This document shows, piece after piece, positions 45,501-56,449 of a DNA stretch of 64,000 nucleotides. Every line of letters starts with the position of its first letter. The stretch's first letter is position 1. Made by a program: the position numbers and the translations under genes. Below the pieces are notes generated by a model that was not told where the DNA came from, made no database searches, and saw only the letters and a list, made by a program, of their open reading frames with translations. The DNA comes from Apoda limacodes (taxonomy: Eukaryota; Arthropoda; Insecta; Lepidoptera; Limacodidae): positions 17,126,001 through 17,190,000 of the forward strand of contig OX291545.1 of assembly GCA_946406115.1 (NCBI GenBank), written 5' to 3'.

Positions 45501-48500
45501 TATAAAAATTTACTTTTTTGCTCTATAACTTTTTTTTATACATTTTACAAAAAAATTACCTCAGACTTTTTATAAAAATTTTCTTTTTTGCTTTATAACT
45601 TTTTTTTTTATACATTTTACAAAAAAATTACCTCAGACCAATTTTGTAGATGATCTTTTGAGGAAATTTTTCTCCTGTAATTTTTTTTAATTTCATTGAT
45701 TCAAAACGCTGTTCGTCAATGCTCATGAGAATCCGGTCAAAACGAAATGTTTAACTTATTTTTGTTTTTTTTTTTAGTGTAAATATATTCTTAAATTTTT
45801 TTTGTTAAATTCGTACAACTTTACTTATTCATTCCTAACTCTTTTCCCCGCCACCTATGAGATAGAGTCTGTAGGCTCGTTTTTTTTTACGTGACATCCT
45901 TAATTAGCTGGTGGTACCGCGCTATTCCTGAGTGAGAAAGTCAATCCATCTTTGCTCACTCTTGTTGGCGAACGTTTTTACATAGCTTTATACGGCTGTA
46001 ATAAAAACGACTCACTAGACGGCTTGCGATACAAACGATTTGCCAAGACAGTGACTAAAAATTTATTTAATTTATCATCGGTGCCTCCAACACAAGATGC
46101 AGCTCGTTTTCAGTCTCTGAGTATATCACTAGGTCCAGTCGTGGCTCGGAAAATATCAAAATCCTGAAGATTGGGGCTGTAAAAAGCATGCAAACATTTT
46201 GATGCCAATACAGGATTCTAAGCCTCCAGCACCCCCCGATCTTATGAAATTAATTTTTTTGCAGATGCAAAGGAAACTGTGGAAGCCTGTGTGGCTGCAG
46301 ACAAGCAGGCCTGAAATGCTCTACAGTATGCCTCCATTGTTCTGTCGAAATATGCAGCAACATTATGGAAATGTCAAAAATAATAGAAGAAAAAGAATTC
46401 GAAGATGAACTTTCAACTATGACTCCAATTTTAACTCCTACCATTCCTCGAACTAGCACATTTGACGTTGATTTAGTGATTCTGAGCCCCAGCCTGAACC
46501 ATCGAAGAAAAGTAGATTAGAATAGCTAGCTAATAAGTGATTGAGAATATTATGATGTCCAGGATTACCTAATAAGTAAGATGTCCGTGGAGTAGGCCTA
46601 CTGGGAATACCACTTAAAAAAAACGAGCCTACAGACTCTACCTCATAGGTGGCGGGGAAAAGCGTTAGGAATGAATAAGTAAAGTTGTACGAATTTAACA
46701 AAAAAAATTTAAAAATATATTTACAATACAAAAAAAATCAAAATAAGTTAAAAATTTCGTTTTGACCGGACTCTCATGAGCATTGACGAACCCTGTCAAC
46801 TTTGGAGCGCTGTAACAGCGTTTTAAATCAATGAAATTAAAAAAAAATTACAGAAAAAAATTTTCCTCAAATGATCATCTACAAGATTGGTCTGAGGTAA
46901 TTTTTTTGTAAAATGTATAAAAACAAAGTTATAAACAAAGAAGAAAATTTTTGTAAAAATTTTCTAACTTTTTTGCTTATAACTTCTATAATCTTTAATT
47001 TAGGGCAAAAAGTTATACATATAAACATATTTGTAGGCAAAACAATTTGCTACAAATTATGTCTTGTGAATTTTTTGTAAGACGCATAGTTTCCGAAATA
47101 TCGTGAAAAAAGTGTTTTCACCCCTTTTTCCAAGATGATGGCCGGATGACAAGGGTGGCCATCATCTTTGAAGGGTGGCGTGACCTCAAACTTGAGGTTA
47201 AGCTTCTATTGACCCCCCACACATGTCCCAAAAATAAAATTGCGTCCTCTAACAAATGCAATATTCGGTCCTTAAATTGTAACATTTCAATGGACTACTA
47301 TCAGTTGAATGCTATCAAAGAAAATCAAACAATAACAAACACTACCGCGCAAACAAATGAGAGCGGAAGGACACGGTCGGAGGTGGGAATAAACTCGTAG
47401 TAAGATGTCTCGTTGCGCCGCAAAACATTTTTAAATCGGCAATTAGAGCCGTCACGAATTAGTCCGGATAATCGGGATTCTACTGTATAGCGTATATAAA
47501 ATTCCAGATGACGGCCTACGAGGTGCTCACAAAATAGGGCAAGTAATTAATTGAAGTACAATAAAAATTTCCACAACGTATCTGGGACGGAATAAATTAC
47601 AGTTACTCAAACGTGACACATGATCAACATTATCTTACGTAGGTACTTACATTGATATAATAATAAATGACCTTGAACGTGAATTTCATAGATAAGTTAT
47701 AGCGTTCACATTACTTCGATTGCCTTTTGATTTGATGATTTTTTGATACATCAACAAATAATTTGTTTCTTTATGACCTAAAGTAAGACTTAAATGACCT
47801 GCGACCATTGGTCTACTCATGCCACTGCTATTTGTTTAATAAAACATTGCAGTATATAGTCTGCAGTTTACTTGTCACTGGCAGAAAAAAGCCCCTCGGC
47901 ATGTGGCACGTGACTTAGTAATTAATAGGTATTCATTTCGTAGTAGCGTCTCTAATAGCTTACATCATATAATAAACATAATAGCTTAATAACTGTAACC
48001 CAGGTAGTCTAGTTTCAGCCATAAAAATATAAACCATGGTAGGTACAAAGTAACAACTCGAATATCAGTCGTCAATCAGCCGAAAGTTATACAATGTGGA
48101 ATCTAATTTAATTACACAAAATATACGTATTTGTAAAGGAATATTGTGAGTAGGTAGTTTCTTTTCCTGCACGTTAAATTAAGCATCATAATGATGTTAT
48201 AAAATTGGTAGGAAAACACATAAGTATGTAGTCTTTTCTCCGTTTTGAAAATAGAATTTTATCTTTGTGCTTGCCAAATATAAAATAGAATTAAATTTTG
48301 GCAGTGTTAATATATTAATTGTTCGTTTCGTTTCTTTTTATTTAAGTTGTACGAGGAAATGAATGTATCGAACTGGTGCCAACAAGTGGCAGAGCGGCAG
48401 CACAGTCTATCAGCGAAATCACCGTCATTCCATCTGCGATTGCAGTGAGTGGCTATCTCATTTGCACAACTTCGGCCAAAGACCGTGTACGTACACACGT

Positions 48501-51500
48501 GAATGCCGCTACAGATTAAATTGTGGCTCAAGGATTTTCCTAGTTTATTGTAAACGTTGGACTTTGATACCTGCACTTTCTAAATTTCTGTATTAATTTA
48601 TTTATATTCCTCATTTTTTTTTCCTTCATATTCTTAATAAGTATTCAACATTAATTTATCCTTACTAATATTATAAATGCGACAGTAACTCTGTCTATCT
48701 GTCTGTTACCTCTTCACGCTTAAATTGCTAAACGAATTTAGATAAAATTTGGTATGGAGATATGATGAGATGAGTCCCGAGGAACATACGATAGTTTTTA
48801 TCCCGAAAAATTCAAAAGTTCCCGCGGGAATAACTATAACCAATCTAAAACGACCTATTGCTATAACGATAGTGGATCTAACGACGTAGAAATTCCACGC
48901 CGATTATCGGATTAAGGGCAGACGGAGCCGCTGGCCAAAGCTAGTTTTATATAAAATTATTTAGCTAAATAGTAACGGAAAAATTTGAATTTTTCATACC
49001 AAATTTCATGTAAATCGGTTCAGCGGTTTTAGAATGAAGAGTAACAGACAAACAGAGTTTGCTTTCGCATTTATAACATTAGTTTGGCTTATGGACATTT
49101 TTACTTCGCAGCGTTCAGAAACTACACTTTTTTTGTCGAAAATACCATCTTAATATATATAAATCTCGTGTCACAATGTTTGTCCTCAATGGACTCCTAA
49201 ACTACTGAACCGATTTTGATCAAACTTCGTAAATATCTGTTATTTGATCCAACTTAAAAGATAGGATAGTTTTTATCTCGATATGTCAAGTGCGAGCCGG
49301 ACTCGGGCACTATAGGTAAAAACCAACTTTAGCCGGGTACAGAGGGACGGCAGCGGAACAACGTTCGCCGGGACCGCTAGTATATTATATAAGTTTACGA
49401 CTAAAGTACTTACTGTAAGAAACGTGGACTCTGACTGTTGGCCTTTAAAATAAGCTTAGTCCCACAAAGAGCTATGGTCAGATTTTTTTAAATTGATACA
49501 TAAAAAAAAACCTAAAAACGAGGATATTCGCAGAAGAAACAAAGTCACATAGCTCAAACAAACAGCAAGCTGAAGTGGCAATGGACAGGTCACATCGCTT
49601 GTCGAACCAACAACCGATGCGGCAGACCAGTGGAGCAGATGGCTCAAAGCCGGTCGTTGTGAAGTCAATGACGGAGGCCTACGTCTAGCAGTGGACGACG
49701 ACAAATTATGAACAAAATGCTTCTGCCGGACAAGAAGCTAGCCACCCATTTGCACAAACCCTCGGGCACTCCGAAAGATGGCAACTTCGATAGAAGACCC
49801 CGGTGCCAGACCCGATCGAACGCCTTCGCTATGTCTAGGCTACATGCCAATGCCTCCCCCTGACTCTCAATGGCTAGTGCCCATCGGTGTGTGAGATACA
49901 CTAGAAGGTCACCAGTTGAGCGACCGTGGCGAAAGCCATATTGACGGTCAATGATCAGGTCGTGTTTTTCTAGGTATCTCAAAAGCTGTGTGTTGATCAC
50001 ACGCTCCATCACCTTGGAGAGGAGAGAGGTTATAGCGATAGGCTTGTAATTCGATGGATCTGATCTATCGCCCTTTTTGGGCACCGGGTGCACATTCGCA
50101 GTCTTCCATGAAGACGGAAATTGCCTAGTGTGGTAGGAAAGCGTGAAGAGGCGCGTGAGTACAGGACATAACTCAGGAGCACACTGCTTAAGCACCACTG
50201 CTGGTATGCCGTCTGGCCCACTCGACTTATGAACGTCTAGGGAAAGCAAAGCCCGCCGGACCTCGCGCTGTGTTATAGAGATTTCCGGCATGGTCTTACC
50301 GCACCACGGTAAAGTAGGTGGTACAGCGCCTTCGTCGTTCACATTCGAGTTAGAGGCAAAGAGACTGCCCAATAGATCGGCTTTCTCTTTTGCACTGTGG
50401 GCCAAGTCACCATCGGTCTTTCGCAGTGGTGGTAACGACGACTGGCAGAAGTTCCCCTCGGCAGCTTTAGCAAGCGACCAGAAAGCACGACTCCCAGAAG
50501 GATAGCTCGCAAGTCGCCCACCTATTTTGCCGATGAATTGGAATTTTGCTCTGGCAGTTGCTTTCTTACTGAACCTCGAGGCAGCATTTAATTTGCGTTT
50601 TAACTCAGAAATATTCGGATCCTTATTATTACGAGCCGTGGTCCAAGCCTAATACGCAGTTTGCAAGCAATTTTAGCTTCTCTGCAAGACCTTAAACTTT
50701 TAATTAAACCACGGTCGTTTTTTGACGCCGGCAGCTACTCGCAGGTTAGGAATGAAACATTCCATACCAGCGAGGATTGTCTCAGTGACTGCGGCTGTGC
50801 AGACGTCAGGGATCTTCTGAGCTATAGCAGATCTGCCTTATTCCTGCTATAATTCTCATTCCTATGGAACCCTAAGTTGTTGCATGTTTTACATTCACTT
50901 GGCCAGTTTTGTTAAATTTAATAGTAATTTGAAATGTTTTTAAATCTCGTTGGTAGAATGTAGATAATGTACAATTTAGGATTTAACACTGACACAATAA
51001 GAAATAAAAATTATGAATAAATTTTAAGTCCTTACATTCTATTGTAGTTAGAAGGTATATAAAATAGTTAGGCCTTATTTAAAAAAAGATATATTATCTT
51101 TTAAACTTACTTGTACTGTAACTACTGCCTCTTGAGTTAAGAGTGTTTTAGATGGATCTGATGGATGTGGTGTATATCGCACTGTTTCATCTACTGCTAT
51201 ATAATGACAAAATGTCAAATTTGACGTTTTTAATGTCATTTTTCGCTCACATGGATTAACTTCCGACTTTTCACTTGCATAACATATTTTAGCTGTTCCA
51301 ATGAGCTGTAAAAGAAAAAAGTGTTGGTTAAGCTTATGGGTGATACTGGTACACACAAACTAATTTATCTAATTTTTAACCAATCATTAAAAAATATTGA
51401 TTTTTAGTGTATAAGTTAACGTATGTTAAATTATTATGACAAATTTATGTAAAATAAAATATTGTAAATAAAGTAGGTCTAAATAATTCAAAGTTACATA

Positions 51501-54500
51501 TAGTTATTTGCAGGAATTTAACATTAAATAAATTGACACTGGTGAAGATTGTACGAAATGTAACTATAAACTATGTCATATAAAAGTCCAAATATTTTTT
51601 AATGAACACCAAAATAATATTAATTTTGTGTATTATTCCATTACAATACATTCATAGTCTTATAGTTTACTATGTTACATTCAAGGTAGTGTTATTTTTT
51701 TTATAGTTTTTCAGTTTAAGTTTTAGTGCAATTGAATCTGGAAAGTGGGTAAATATAAGTATTTATTAGCTAAGTTGAACAGATAAGCTAAGTTTACCAA
51801 TCAGTTTATGAAGCTGTGGAGCTAGTGAACTACTAGGGCCTTAAGATATGCTTACGAGTGCCACCATAACATATTTTGGATTTCTAGTTAGTACAAATAA
51901 ATTACAAAAAAGCACTCAATTAAAAGGTCTGAAGAACATATTGGCTATATTTAAGTAGGCAGCGGCTAGAATTTTATTTGCGAACAGTAACCACTTTTAG
52001 AGGATGAAACTTTTTAATTTAGCACATTTTTTAGATTTGTCTTCCTTGAGGGCTTAAAGCCTTGAGTTTGGCACACTTTGGAGGATCGGCTTTTTTGTGT
52101 AATATTTTAGTCATATACTAAGCTGCAATAGCATTCTTATTATTATATCTGGAAGAAAATATTAATGTTCTTACAAAAGAAGTGATGAAAAATGCATGTA
52201 GGATTTCTTCTAGTTATTTGACCTTGGACAACCCAATGATTTGAAGATAGGAATAGCTCAGATGGTGCAGACATAAGAACCAAGAAAACAAAAAATGCAA
52301 GGTCTACAGACTTTCTAATTTTTTTCCTTTTCAACCTTATAAATTTGTTTCATTCATCTTTCATAAACCACCTTAACATACCTTTTTCAATCTTCATTAC
52401 CATACATTATTTTATAATGCAACGCACTACACATACTTTTCAATGGTAACATTTCCACATCATGAAATATTTCTATAAATGATTATAATTTAATGTTTTA
52501 TAACATGAAATGCTTCAAATAAGTTATTAATCACTGAAAAAGGAAATTGTTGTATAAGTTCAGGTGAAAATAATCCACAAAAACCGGACTTGGAATCTTT
52601 AACAGCAAACAATACATTATGAGGGCTTTTTATTCAAAATACAAAGTCTTTTTATTCAAATGGGTTTCTAAGAACACTTTTGTATCGTCAAGTGAATTAA
52701 CTACAAGTAGCTATACAAACTAATTACAATACGGTTTTATTGCGTGCATTCAATAGATACACTCTTACATTATAGTAAATCAACTAATAAATACATGTTT
52801 CCTATTAAAACACTTATTAAACAAGATTTACAATGTAAATAGATAGATTAAAAAAAAAAATTCAGGTAATATTTCAATTGCCTATTGTTTTTCAGATTGC
52901 ATAGTTCAATTAGTCTGTGGTACCAGACCATACAATTTTGTCATTCAAATATTCATGTACATTATAATATTCTTTCTTACATAGACACAAACTCCACTAC
53001 AACATTTGTTTAAGACAATATAATTGTATAAAAATCCACATTACATTTAAAATTACTACATAGATTTTAAAATTACTACATGTCTAAATAAAGTAGCAAA
53101 GTTTGCAATTTTCGTCGATTGAGCCCTGTTTGGTTGGTTATAACAACAATAACATGGTATTATTAACATTAAATTTGATTAAAATCATATAACCAAATAG
53201 TATACTAATAATGTTCATTAACTATATTTCAATAAATAAATCTAGATTTCTATTATAATAATATTTTCATAGATGTGTTGACACTGTACCATTAGAATAT
53301 GAATTTCTTTAAAAAAATCCCTGAGAGAATCTCGGCTACCTAGCCTATAAGTGCTTTGAACAGCCCTTTTGTATAATCTAAATATGGTTTTAATATCAGC
53401 AGCAGCACTCCATAGCAAAATACTGCGGAAATAAGCAAAGTAAACAATTCTTGCTGTGGCTATGTCAGTTAATAGCTTTGCAATTTTTCTCACCGCAAAA
53501 GCAGCAGAACTAAGTTTACCTGCAAGAACTATAATTTGTGGACCACACTGATGTTTTGAGTCAATAGTTATACTTTAAAAGTCTGTTTTATCAACTAATT
53601 CAAATTTTTTATTATTCAATATCAGATTTCTATTAATTTGGATTACATTGGGTAGTGAAAACTTAATGCATTTTGTTTGATTTGCATTAAGTGCAAGATT
53701 ATTTACAGTATATACTGTAAATTACTACATGTAACCATGTATTTAACCATATATGTGGCAAAATTATTTTGGGTGTCTTAGGTAAGCAGTCTGGCAACAC
53801 CACACACAATTCAAACATGAAACTCACCTAGCTCATACACTACACTTGTGAATCTTATAGTTGGATGCTATCTACTGTGTTAATTGTTTCTGTATTTAAT
53901 TAAGGTTTTGCCTCCTTTTATGGTTATGCTGTAAAGTTTTTTCAATGACATTATGATGTGAATGCTGTACACCACTATATGTTGCTAAAAGATCAGGAAG
54001 TGCGAGGGAGCATCCCATATAACACACTCGGCTGGCACGTTTTGCAAATGGTTAGGAGCAGTTTTTTATTAACGTAAGAGGAATTTAACCTTTTTTGACC
54101 CTCCTTTCTCTATGTAATAAAAAAAAAATAGACTAAGGTCAATTGTGTTTGATTTATTGGACCAACATATTAAAATAATTTATGAATCTCAAAAACTCAT
54201 ATAAATATTGATTTTAAAAATTATTTTGTAGCATAACAAATGATTATTTTTCAATTATCTAAACTAAAGATTTCTTGCATTTTTGGCGGCCAACAAACCG
54301 TTAAGGAGATATAAAACAAAACTTTTATTCCAATATGGCTGCTTACACACCCACCCACTATCCTGTGCCACCCTAACCTAGGGTTATAGTCAGGACTTAT
54401 GCTCCTATCACATAAAAAAAATAACCTGCACTATAACCTTATGCAGAAAATAAAGTTGACTGGGATATAGGTAAATTTTACAACTGAGTTTTTCTCTTAA

Positions 54501-55354
54501 AAATAGAAAATAATTAATGGTCATAAAGCTTGGTGAAAGTATTTATAGGGAAAAATAAATCTTGTCAATAATAAAACATTACTGTAAGAAATGGGCTGTA
54601 TTGTCATAGTATCTTTGCATATCTTTTGCTAAGTGAATCCAAAAATAATCGCACTTTGTAAAATGTAACATATACATAAATATGTAGGTTATTTCTTATC
54701 ACAAATTCTGAAATTTACAAGTTAAAGAATGTAACAATAAAGAGAATCTGGTAAATATTTTAATGATTTATTGTACTTACCAGAAAATGTTTAACCGAAT
54801 TGCAAAAAGATTCCAAGTCAGGTTTACATATGTAATTGTGTTAAAAGCACAAAACCAGACCAGCTTGTATTGTGTACATGAACAATAATATTATGGTTAA
54901 GAGAGAAAAAAGTCATCACATGTACAAAAAGGTTAGATCTTTATTTTAAATATAACTTGAATTGTAAATGTTTCCCTTGAAATACTCTAAAGCATTTCCA
55001 AATTCGCAATTACAGGAAAGAAAATCCTAGTAGACTTAAACTACACATTTTCTAACTAAGCTACATTCACTAAATGCTTACCGCTTGAGCCCATCTCGGA
55101 AAATACCATTTTGAACTGACAAGTCTGTGAGTGTGTAAAACGCCATCAACTACCTTCCTTTCAACTACATCAGTTCCTATGACAGCTGGATTCATAGGAT
55201 TAGGGTATTTTCTCCATGCTGCTTGAGCTACGGTTTCCCATGGGTGACTAAAAGAATTAAACTGTTATAAATTGGATCTTAAATGTTTAGAATGTTGCAT
55301 CATAATAATTTGTGAAACTTACTTGAATGTGTGTTCTGATGTCCAAATCTTCAT
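42515..55354 (-). CDS. slmo: slowmo / PRELID3-like mitochondrial lipid-transfer protein (4 exons, 228 aa)
   Basis: Exons 5' to 3' are 55323-55354, 55082-55247, 51111-51305 and 42515-42808. All are GT-AG with consistent phase, giving 228 aa. The protein starts MKIWTSEHTFNHPWETV and continues WRKYPNPMNPAVIGTDVV, VVDGVLHTHRLVSSKW and FPRWAQALIGTAK. After NLTFCHYIAVDETVRYTPH and EAVVTVQ it continues GVPLSSYMEDLL. This is a complete PRELI/MSF1 domain (about 1-172). In animals PRELID3/slowmo proteins work in the mitochondrial intermembrane space with TRIAP1 to move phosphatidylserine or related lipids. Residues 178-221 form four exact 11-residue repeats beyond the domain. Intron 1 is 75 bases, intron 2 is 3.8 kb, and intron 3 is 8.3 kb and full of transposons. 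Confidence 0.95.
42860..43130 (+). mobile_element. degraded Helitron-type repeat in slmo intron 3
   Basis: It contains TTTCTTACTACAGTCAAGGA, GTTGCCATAC and GCGGGCGAAACCGCTGGCAA near its 3' end. The terminus reads GACTTAG instead of GCTAG. It is inverted relative to 44768-44925, which shares these blocks. Confidence 0.5.
43150..44765. other. slmo intron 3 stretch, nothing recognised
   Basis: AT-rich sequence without protein-coding signal. It includes GATGGCGGCGCCGG at 43755-43769 and a small TATA-repeat run near 44325. Confidence 0.35.
44768..44925 (-). mobile_element. Helitron-type 3' end, minus strand
   Basis: Read on the minus strand it ends CGCGGACGGGAAACCGCGGG, then CAAAACTAG. Upstream is AACTTTCTTACTATAATCAA with GGAGTTGGCG. 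The blocks match 42860-43130. Confidence 0.55.
45497..45639 (+). repeat. 72-bp tandem duplication in the left fold-back arm
   Basis: Two adjacent units (about 45497-45567 and 45568-45639) each contain CTATAAC/TTATAAC, TATACATTTTACAAAAAAAT and TACCTCAGAC. The right arm has a single unit, so the duplication arose after the arms formed. Confidence 0.7.
45952..46520 (+). pseudogene. remnant of cysteine-rich CXC-like protein gene
   Basis: Frame one (45952-46167) reads FYIALYGCNKNDSLDGLRYK, then SSVPPTQDAAR. A later frame reads DSKPPAPPDLMKLI. A third frame (46254 to stop 46520) has nine Cys spaced C-x-C-x3-C-x3-C-x-C-x6-C-x3-C-x2-C-x4-C, similar to tesmin/TSO1 CXC modules. It ends in an acidic, Thr/Pro-rich tail. 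I recall uncharacterised insect proteins ending in this arrangement; I cannot check. At least two frameshifts make it a pseudogene. Confidence 0.6.
47396..48300. other. slmo intron 3 stretch, nothing recognised
   Basis: No coding signal, terminal repeats or tandem structure were found. A 270-base open frame that follows on the minus strand (48307-48576) has no recognisable domain. Confidence 0.35.
48659..48944 (+). mobile_element. non-autonomous Helitron, 286 bp
   Basis: It starts TCCTTACTAATATTATAAAT after host A 48658 and ends GGCCAAAGCTAG before host T 48945. Internal landmarks are GTTACCTCTTCACGCT, TTTGGTATGGAGATATG, CCCGCGGGAA and ATTCCACGCCGATTATCGG. Confidence 0.8.
48985..49085 (-). 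mobile_element. Helitron 5' part, minus strand
   Basis: The reverse complement begins ACTAATGTTATAAATGCGAA and continues with CTGTTTGTCTGTTACTCTTC, ACCGCTGAACCGATT and ATGAAATTTGG. It is the 5' third of the family of 48659, inverted. Confidence 0.65.
49148..49380 (+). mobile_element. non-autonomous Helitron, 233 bp, copy 2
   Basis: It starts TCTTAATATATATAAATC after host A and ends GGGACCGCTAG before host T. It is the same length as 19461-19693, with three substitutions by eye, so the two copies are young compared with the rest of the window. Confidence 0.85.
49535..49712 (+). mobile_element. RTE-type LINE 3' coding end fragment
   Basis: The + strand reads ASWNGNGQVTS-like (normally LKWKWAGHIAR), TTDAADQWSRWLK and MTEAYV.QWT in broken frames. 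This is the typical C-terminal end of RTE/BovB-group LINEs. It abuts the truncated end of the next jockey copy. Confidence 0.55.
49733..50860 (-). mobile_element. jockey-type LINE fragment with open RT frame
   Basis: The minus strand from about 50860 reads the linker (KKRPWFN-like region, YPSGSRAFW). A 246-residue open frame starts at 50405. It has HKSSGPDGIPAVVLKQCAPE, NVHPVPKKGDRSDPSNYKP, DRQYGFRHGRSTGDLLVYL, LACSLDIAKAFDRVWHRGL and KWVASFLSGRS. Homology stops at about 49733, before the YADD box. It is the best preserved jockey-type coding segment here. Confidence 0.8.
51310..52635. other. slmo intron 2, 3' part, nothing recognised
   Basis: This AT-rich intronic sequence, adjacent to slmo exon 3, lacks coding signal or recognisable terminal repeats. 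Confidence 0.35.
52640..53705 (-). mobile_element. LINE fragment: RT C-terminus plus 3' UTR
   Basis: The minus strand reads LALNANQTKCIKFSLPNV, LILNNKKFELVDKT, SITIDSKHQCGPQI and LAGKLSSAAFAVRKIAKLL. It continues TDIATARIVYFAYFRSILL, VQSTYRLGSRDSLRDFFKE and HILMVQCQHIYENI (53242 is the end of the open frame). There is one in-frame stop near 53577. A 600-base 3' UTR runs to AAAAGACTTTGTATTTTG near 52640. It shares this tail with 33415-33690. Confidence 0.7.
53701..53722. repeat. 22-bp perfect palindrome
   Basis: ATTTACAGTAT is followed directly by its reverse complement ATACTGTAAAT with no spacer. It stands at the 5' break of the LINE fragment. Confidence 0.7.
53760..55075. other. slmo intron 2, 5' part, nothing recognised
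   Basis: AT-rich sequence before slmo exon 2 with no coding signal or repeat ends that I could identify. Confidence 0.35.
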
Positions 55355-56041
55355 TATATTTTGAAAACGCTGGACGTTATTTACTCAAAACTATTGTTCA
55401 ACAACTTCCACCTACGTGTATATTCTATAAATTCGCAATTCACATTACTCAAAATTATAATGTACACTTTCCAACACCCATCATAACTAAAAGAAAAAAA
55501 AAAAGAGCCTTGGAGTATTGTTGCCAGCCCCTATCAAAATTTTACCTTACGAAAAATTTAAAATTCCCCTAAGGGCATGATTTTTAGCTATTACGATTGC
55601 ATTTAAACATGTGTGTCTGGGTGTATTTATCTATGTTATGTATGTATTTGCAAAAAAAAAAGTAATATTTATGTATTTTTATCCGTTGTCTAGTACACAT
55701 AACACAAGCTTTGCTTACTTTGGTGCGTGACGGCGCTGTGTTTAATGTTCAAAAATATTTATTTATTCATTTATCCTATTATTCGAATCACATTTGCCTT
55801 CGTGCTATCCTCCTGTCCGTTGCCAAATTTGCTAAATTTGCGAGAAATTGCAAGCTAAAAAAACGCGCCCTAAGTAACATCATAGTCAGATAATAATGAA
55901 ATATCTTTGCTGTAGTGCTACGTGGCCATATCAGGCAGGATAGAGTTTGTGAGTATTCTTTACCGCTCTATCTATTTTTAATGATTCGCCCCTAAAAAAG
56001 AAATTCCTTTAAATCCCTCACCCAAGAAGTTTATACATGGA

Positions 56042-56398
56042 TAGGGTTGCCAGGCGACGGAATAAAGCCAGAAACAGTCATACTTTTTTGTTTGCGTGTG
56101 TGGCCACATTAAACGGTGACCGTTTGGTCTGGCTTTAGTAAGGCTATTGAAATTTGATCTTTTTTTATATTTGTCATGTATTGGTGTCCGCTCCTCCCGC
56201 CTGAATATTGGATGATTAATAATAAAGAAGACTGATTCATTCAATTTTATTGCTGTTCCGTTAGAATTTAAGGTTTCACGGTAAATGATAAAAAAGAAAC
56301 TTGTTTTATTAAAAAAAAATACTGTCGTGTTATTTAAATATGTCCGGCTGTACTGACTGGCCTGTCTGGCTTTTCGGTTTTGAGACCTGGCAACCCTA
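56042..56398. mobile_element. 357-bp hAT-type MITE
   Basis: Terminal repeats are TAGGGTTGCCAGG at 56042 and CCTGGCAACCCTA ending at 56398. The 8-bp flanks TACATGGA (56034-56041) and TATATGGA (56399-56406) differ at one base. The first 11 bases equal the ends of the 2.2-kb hAT at 38463. Its internal open frame on the minus strand has no recognisable domain. Confidence 0.8.
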
Positions 56399-56449
56399 TA
56401 TATGGATGTCACTGGCTTGAGAAAGCACTACCTACCTGCGAACAAATAG

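Larger units (their letters stand above)
45070..47395. mobile_element. 2.3-kb fold-back element with about 800-bp inverted arms
   Basis: The left arm (about 45070-45893) and right arm (about 46612-47395) are reverse complements with indels. Aligned landmarks include GCGTCCTCTAACAAATGCAA, CTCAAACTTGAGGTTAAGCT, GGTGTTTTCACCCC-type, GTAAGACGCATAGTTT and CAGACTCTACCTCATAGGTG. The outer ends fade near GAGCGGAA, and I found no clean target duplication. The loop (45894-46611) carries a cysteine-rich gene remnant. The element sits inside slmo intron 3. Confidence 0.75.

Noticed and set aside
48307..48576. 89-residue minus-strand frame in slmo intron 3 with many Cys
   Set aside because: There is no recognisable motif or splice context, and an overlapping + strand frame is equally open. 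A chance frame is likelier than an intronic gene.
55978..56412. 144-residue minus-strand open frame
   Set aside because: It spans the hAT MITE from end to end, has low complexity and no transposase motifs.
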